Assembly (NCBI GenBank): GCA_012842325.1
Contig: DUTA01000129.1
Coordinates: 1-16,184 of the forward strand
From: Bacillota bacterium
GTDB lineage: Bacteria > Bacillota > DTU030
Direction of reading: 5' to 3'
Length of the DNA: 16,184 bases
The notes beneath the pieces were generated by a model. The model saw nothing but the letters and a program-made list of their open reading frames with translations, ran no database searches and was not told the origin of the DNA. Made by a program: the position numbers and the translations under genes. Below are positions 14,501-16,184 of this stretch, piece after piece (position 1 is the first letter of the stretch; each line of letters opens with the position of its first letter).

Positions 14501-14719
14501 GTCGGCGGCGACGGTGTACTCTGCCCCGGAATTGTAGGCTTTCACGGTAAAGCTCTGCCCCGGGGTCAGGGTAACCGGCCCCTCATAAAGGACATCGACG
14601 GACCCTGCGGCCAGGGCAGGCACCGCCAGCATCCCGCCGGTGCCTCCGGCCAGCAGAAGGATCCCCAGGACCAGGGAAAAGAACCTGTACCAACCCATCC
14701 TTCCCTTCAACCTCAGCAT
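11600..14719 (-). CDS. Giant SLH-anchored surface protein: DUF4430 plus four SUOX-like domains
   Basis: A 1,039-residue protein from the ATG at 14719, chosen for its AGGAGGG site eight bases upstream; a TTG ten codons earlier has none. Signal peptide to about residue 37 (PALA). Residues 39-155 match DUF4430, a transcobalamin-C-like domain (TPLGALQAAGKAGGFSY, GRWYAYVNDVYKDG). An Ala/Pro linker leads to four sulfite-oxidase-fold domains at about 216-360, 371-512, 522-710 and 715-862, each with a DGF or DGY motif. Domains 1, 2 and 4 share ACxxSGH-like segments with Cys240, Cys395 and Cys743, then W-x-G-x-PLW; domain 3 lacks the Cys and has an insert. Three SLH repeats (about 869-1034; TRAE, TREQ, TRAE) anchor it to the secondary cell-wall polymer. 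It is likely an abundant display scaffold; whether it binds molybdopterin, another cofactor or none is unknown. Confidence 0.85.
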   Translation of the reverse strand: MLRLKGRMGWYRFFSLVLGILLLAGGTGGMLAVPALAAGSVDVLYEGPVTLTPGQSFTVKAYNSGAEYTVAADTPLGALQAAGKAGGFSYNVTDKNYAASGALLLDDVGKYTRDNPGRWYAYVNDVYKDGFNNPAGALNLIKVAAGDRVEFYYAADVADPADLAAVKAAATAAVKTVVAVAGGADVVTGATPDAATGATSAPVQEEPAPAQAPAAGWTLELAGKVTDTITQAEFEEGLACTGSGHYVEWTDKDGQVWSGTPLWVLLGAVDDIETGSHWTFSDDAVKAGYTVRVVAGDGFSRTFDGAAVARNNDYIVADKCDGKPLTGSSAPLRLVGNGVVKEDGSLGGNAVGNIVRIEIPELQTPPAQEGSWNLTLTGEIKAVLSQAEFEEALACPNSGHRQEWTDAEGNVWSGMPLWLLAGWVDDRQPHAFNAPLATAGYKILVKGGDGFVAEYSSQDVARSNDYILANQCNGKPLEGELWPLCLVGDGPAPDGKLGDATVWNVVEIALTSLDAPQTVPELRIVKYGEDGKTIIAEKVVDYKWMRANLEVIGDGKTVYKFEGITNDPNDVWDAAETYPGGFKIANAVMGTRLRDLCELVGGMGAGTEIVLVARDGYETRLPYSSIYPDPSVQARQGDAILAWWADGKFVPEWIDGMRLYFTPEDHVYGQWDMHETLPEQYWHYYYADGVQYPSCAGLSAKWITELRVYSVPQGDWTLKLDGTAIGGLQYEVSKTYFEQALACQFGANHKASYTDDKGRVWEGMPLWLLAGFVDDEDLHSNNAFNDQLARAGYQVVLTAADGYTVTIDSADIIRNTDYIVANTLNGAPIPEDSGDWPLRLVGPAVKGGTSISQISRIELLPASGKPGGLTDLAGHWAEDYIRELVERGVISGYPDGTFKPDSKITRAEFVAILVKAFGLEGQGDRVFADTAGHWAREVIAGAAQRGIASGYDENTFGPDDPVTREQMATMLVKAAGLEPWRGEIPFADGDRVRDWAREAVATALHHALISGYPDNTFRPGEHATRAEAATVVVKALAAK

Positions 14720-14841
14720 CTTCCAACCCTCCTGTTCAAGCAATGCCAATGTCTTAAAGAGACCAGATGGAATAGTTGCATTTCACCCCCTTCCCCCTGC
14801 AAATAGCCATCAGGCTGAACGAGGTGTGCTTCCGGTACGGT

Positions 14842-16125
14842 TTATCTGGTAATAATAACCTGGCGCGTCTCCTGGTTGTAATCTACTTTCGCCCCCAGGA
14901 TTTCACTGACAAAGCGGAGGGGAACAAAGGTGCGGCCGGGTGGGAGGAGCTCCGGCGGGCAGTCGATGGTCTCCCTCACGCCGTTGACGGTAACCTCACT
15001 GGAGCCGATGGTGAGGACAATCTCCTTCTCCCCGGCGGTGATGGTTACCTGCCCCACATCCCCATTCCACTGAACCCCAGCCTGCAGGGCTTCACTGACA
15101 AAGCGCAGCGGCACCAGGGTCCGCCCCGCCGCAGCATTGATGTAGGGTGCTGCATCGAGGATAAAAGGCTCACCATCAACCAGCGCCTCTTCCTTACCGA
15201 TGGTGAGGATAATGGTCCTGGCCCCAGGCTCCTCTTCCACCACCCGGTAGTGGAAGGTTACCACCTCGCTGTCCAGCTTGCCGGGGCCGATGGTGACGGC
15301 CTTGATGGCGGTATCCCTTTCCAGGGGGCCGATGGGCCGATTAATGGTACCCAGAACATCGGCCCGGGCCGACCACCAGCGGCTGGCAATCCAGTTGTAC
15401 ATGGGGCTTTCAACGGTGGGGGTACTGCCGTCGGTGGTGTAATAGATCTTGTCATCATCGCTGTGCAGGTTGCTCAAGGTAACCATGCTGCCCTTGGGTA
15501 CTGTGCCGGCCGGCGGGTTGGCCTGGGGCGGGTCCCACCGGGGCGGCTCGTCGGTGAGGACTTCGATTTTGCAGAGATATTTGACGAAGAGATTTCCCGT
15601 CTGCTCCGTTACCGCCCGCTGGCCCAGCATCAGCTGCAGGGTGTTTAGATCGTTCATATACTGGGGATTATCGCTTCCCTCCACACTGAGGAGGGCGATG
15701 ATGGGCTCCACCTCCACTCTGCCCGCCGGATTCCCCGGAATGTGCCCGTCCTGATCGGCACCGCCCTCTTTGAAGTGGGGAAAGCAGTAGCGCCTGTCCT
15801 GGAGAAGCTCCTTGACAGTCAGGGTCACGGTGAAACCGTCCACGGCGCTAAACTTCAGGAGGGTGGCCTCCTCCTTGATCCCCGCCCTTTCCAGGAGGTC
15901 CCGCAGTTTAACCCCCCGGCCCACATACCACTTCTTCGTCGGCCAGGTATTAATGGTGCTGTAGAGGTACTGGTGCTGTTCCATTTCCTCCAGCTCCGCC
16001 CGGGTGAAAGTTACCGGGTTGGTTACCCCCTCCCCGGTGATTTCCAGGGTATGGGAAACTGCCCGGGCAGGACCGGGAACCACCAGACATAAAACAACTG
16101 CCAGCAGGACTGCACCCGCAAGCAC
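14842..16125 (-). CDS. Exported protein: SUOX-like domain, chitobiase-type domain, two Cu-amine-oxidase-type segments
   Basis: At least 427 residues. Residues 1-22 are the end of a signal peptide (LLAVVLCLVVPGPARA). Residues 25-192 are a Cys-free sulfite-oxidase-fold domain (LEITGEGVTNPVTF, YSTINTWPTKKWY, VKLRDLLERAG, AVDGFTVTLTV) related to the lipoprotein at 9534-10088. Residues 195-295 resemble the chitobiase C-terminal (CHB_HEX_C) fold, with YYTTDGSTPT. Residues 303-427 hold two copper-amine-oxidase N-terminal-like units, each with a P-L-R-F-V-S-E motif (TLVPLRFVSEAL and TFVPLRFVSEIL), a common wall-associated module in Clostridia. The GTG at 16125 lacks a ribosome site and the usual charged N-terminus. 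The frame stays open to the window edge, so the true start may lie outside. It is the first visible gene of the transport operon, 92 bases before the giant SLH protein's putative leader region. Confidence 0.78.
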   Translation of the reverse strand: MLAGAVLLAVVLCLVVPGPARAVSHTLEITGEGVTNPVTFTRAELEEMEQHQYLYSTINTWPTKKWYVGRGVKLRDLLERAGIKEEATLLKFSAVDGFTVTLTVKELLQDRRYCFPHFKEGGADQDGHIPGNPAGRVEVEPIIALLSVEGSDNPQYMNDLNTLQLMLGQRAVTEQTGNLFVKYLCKIEVLTDEPPRWDPPQANPPAGTVPKGSMVTLSNLHSDDDKIYYTTDGSTPTVESPMYNWIASRWWSARADVLGTINRPIGPLERDTAIKAVTIGPGKLDSEVVTFHYRVVEEEPGARTIILTIGKEEALVDGEPFILDAAPYINAAAGRTLVPLRFVSEALQAGVQWNGDVGQVTITAGEKEIVLTIGSSEVTVNGVRETIDCPPELLPPGRTFVPLRFVSEILGAKVDYNQETRQVIITR

Positions 16126-16184
16126 CCGCCATGAAGTCGATTGTACCGGATGACCTACCCTTTTGTTCCCTCCAACCTTTAACA

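Noticed and set aside
12698..14806. A 702-codon open frame on the plus strand
   Set aside because: It lies entirely antisense to the giant SLH protein, which has recognisable domains throughout. The product shows no known motif, and long antisense frames are expected in GC-rich DNA.
15950..16132. An ATG-started frame across the signal peptide of the last gene
   Set aside because: It is out of frame with the well-supported domains of that gene and encodes a Cys/Gly-rich shadow peptide.
16131..16184. A plus-strand ATG with an open frame to the window edge
   Set aside because: Only 18 codons are visible, with no ribosome site, and it overlaps the likely leader of the minus-strand gene.
1..16184. 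CRISPR arrays, tRNA or rRNA genes, insertion-sequence ends
   Set aside because: No regularly spaced repeats, no cloverleaf or conserved rRNA blocks, and no terminal inverted repeats or target duplications around the transposase-like gene were visible.

Overview
The window is GC-rich, compact DNA from what looks like an anaerobic, Gram-positive-type (Firmicutes, Clostridia; Moorella/Desulfotomaculum-like) bacterium. The reasons are strong GGAGG-type ribosome binding sites, sigma-A-like promoters, intrinsic terminators, SLH and copper-amine-oxidase-type surface domains, ECF-type vitamin transporters and a BirA-type biotin operator. The assignment is inferred from gene content only. Almost every gene is on the minus strand; the single clear plus-strand gene is a small sigma-factor-like protein.

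Layout by position (minus-strand genes are transcribed right to left). 14-963: two overlapping genes for a PspC-domain membrane protein and a small membrane protein that share a related two-helix segment. 1134-1804: bioY, the biotin ECF substrate-binding component, with its own terminator and a BirA-like operator over its promoter. 1807-2712: a Y1/REP-type transposase-like protein fused to a DnaA-domain-IV-like DNA-binding domain, with tryptophan where the catalytic tyrosine is expected. 2834-3424: a short diverged ECF-sigma-like gene with its own promoter region and terminator. 3486-4040: a MarR-family regulator with a Cys/His tail. 4122-5168: an orphan cheB. 5465-5983: a DUF134 DNA-binding protein behind a near-perfect sigma-A promoter.

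5984-16125 holds the most unusual part: seven genes in one direction that appear to form one transcription unit. Reading with transcription they are: an exported protein (sulfite-oxidase-like domain, chitobiase-type domain, two copper-amine-oxidase-type segments); a giant SLH-anchored protein (DUF4430 domain, four sulfite-oxidase-like domains, three SLH repeats); an exported purple-acid-phosphatase-like enzyme; a small lipoprotein made of one sulfite-oxidase-like domain; a YkoE-like ECF substrate-binding component fused to another such domain; a double ABC ATPase; and an ECF T component. The last three are in the order S-AA-T, as in ykoEDC, the thiamine-precursor (hydroxymethylpyrimidine) transporter of Bacillus. 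In total seven domains of the molybdopterin-oxidoreductase (SUOX) fold are spread over four envelope proteins. Only three of them, all in the giant protein, keep a cysteine at about the cofactor-ligand position.

My working hypothesis is a surface capture-and-import system. SLH-anchored and lipoprotein domains would bind an extracellular cofactor-like compound, the phosphatase would remove a phosphate, and the ECF transporter would import the product. The substrate cannot be read from the sequence. The start of this operon and any riboswitch or promoter controlling it lie at or beyond the right edge of the window.
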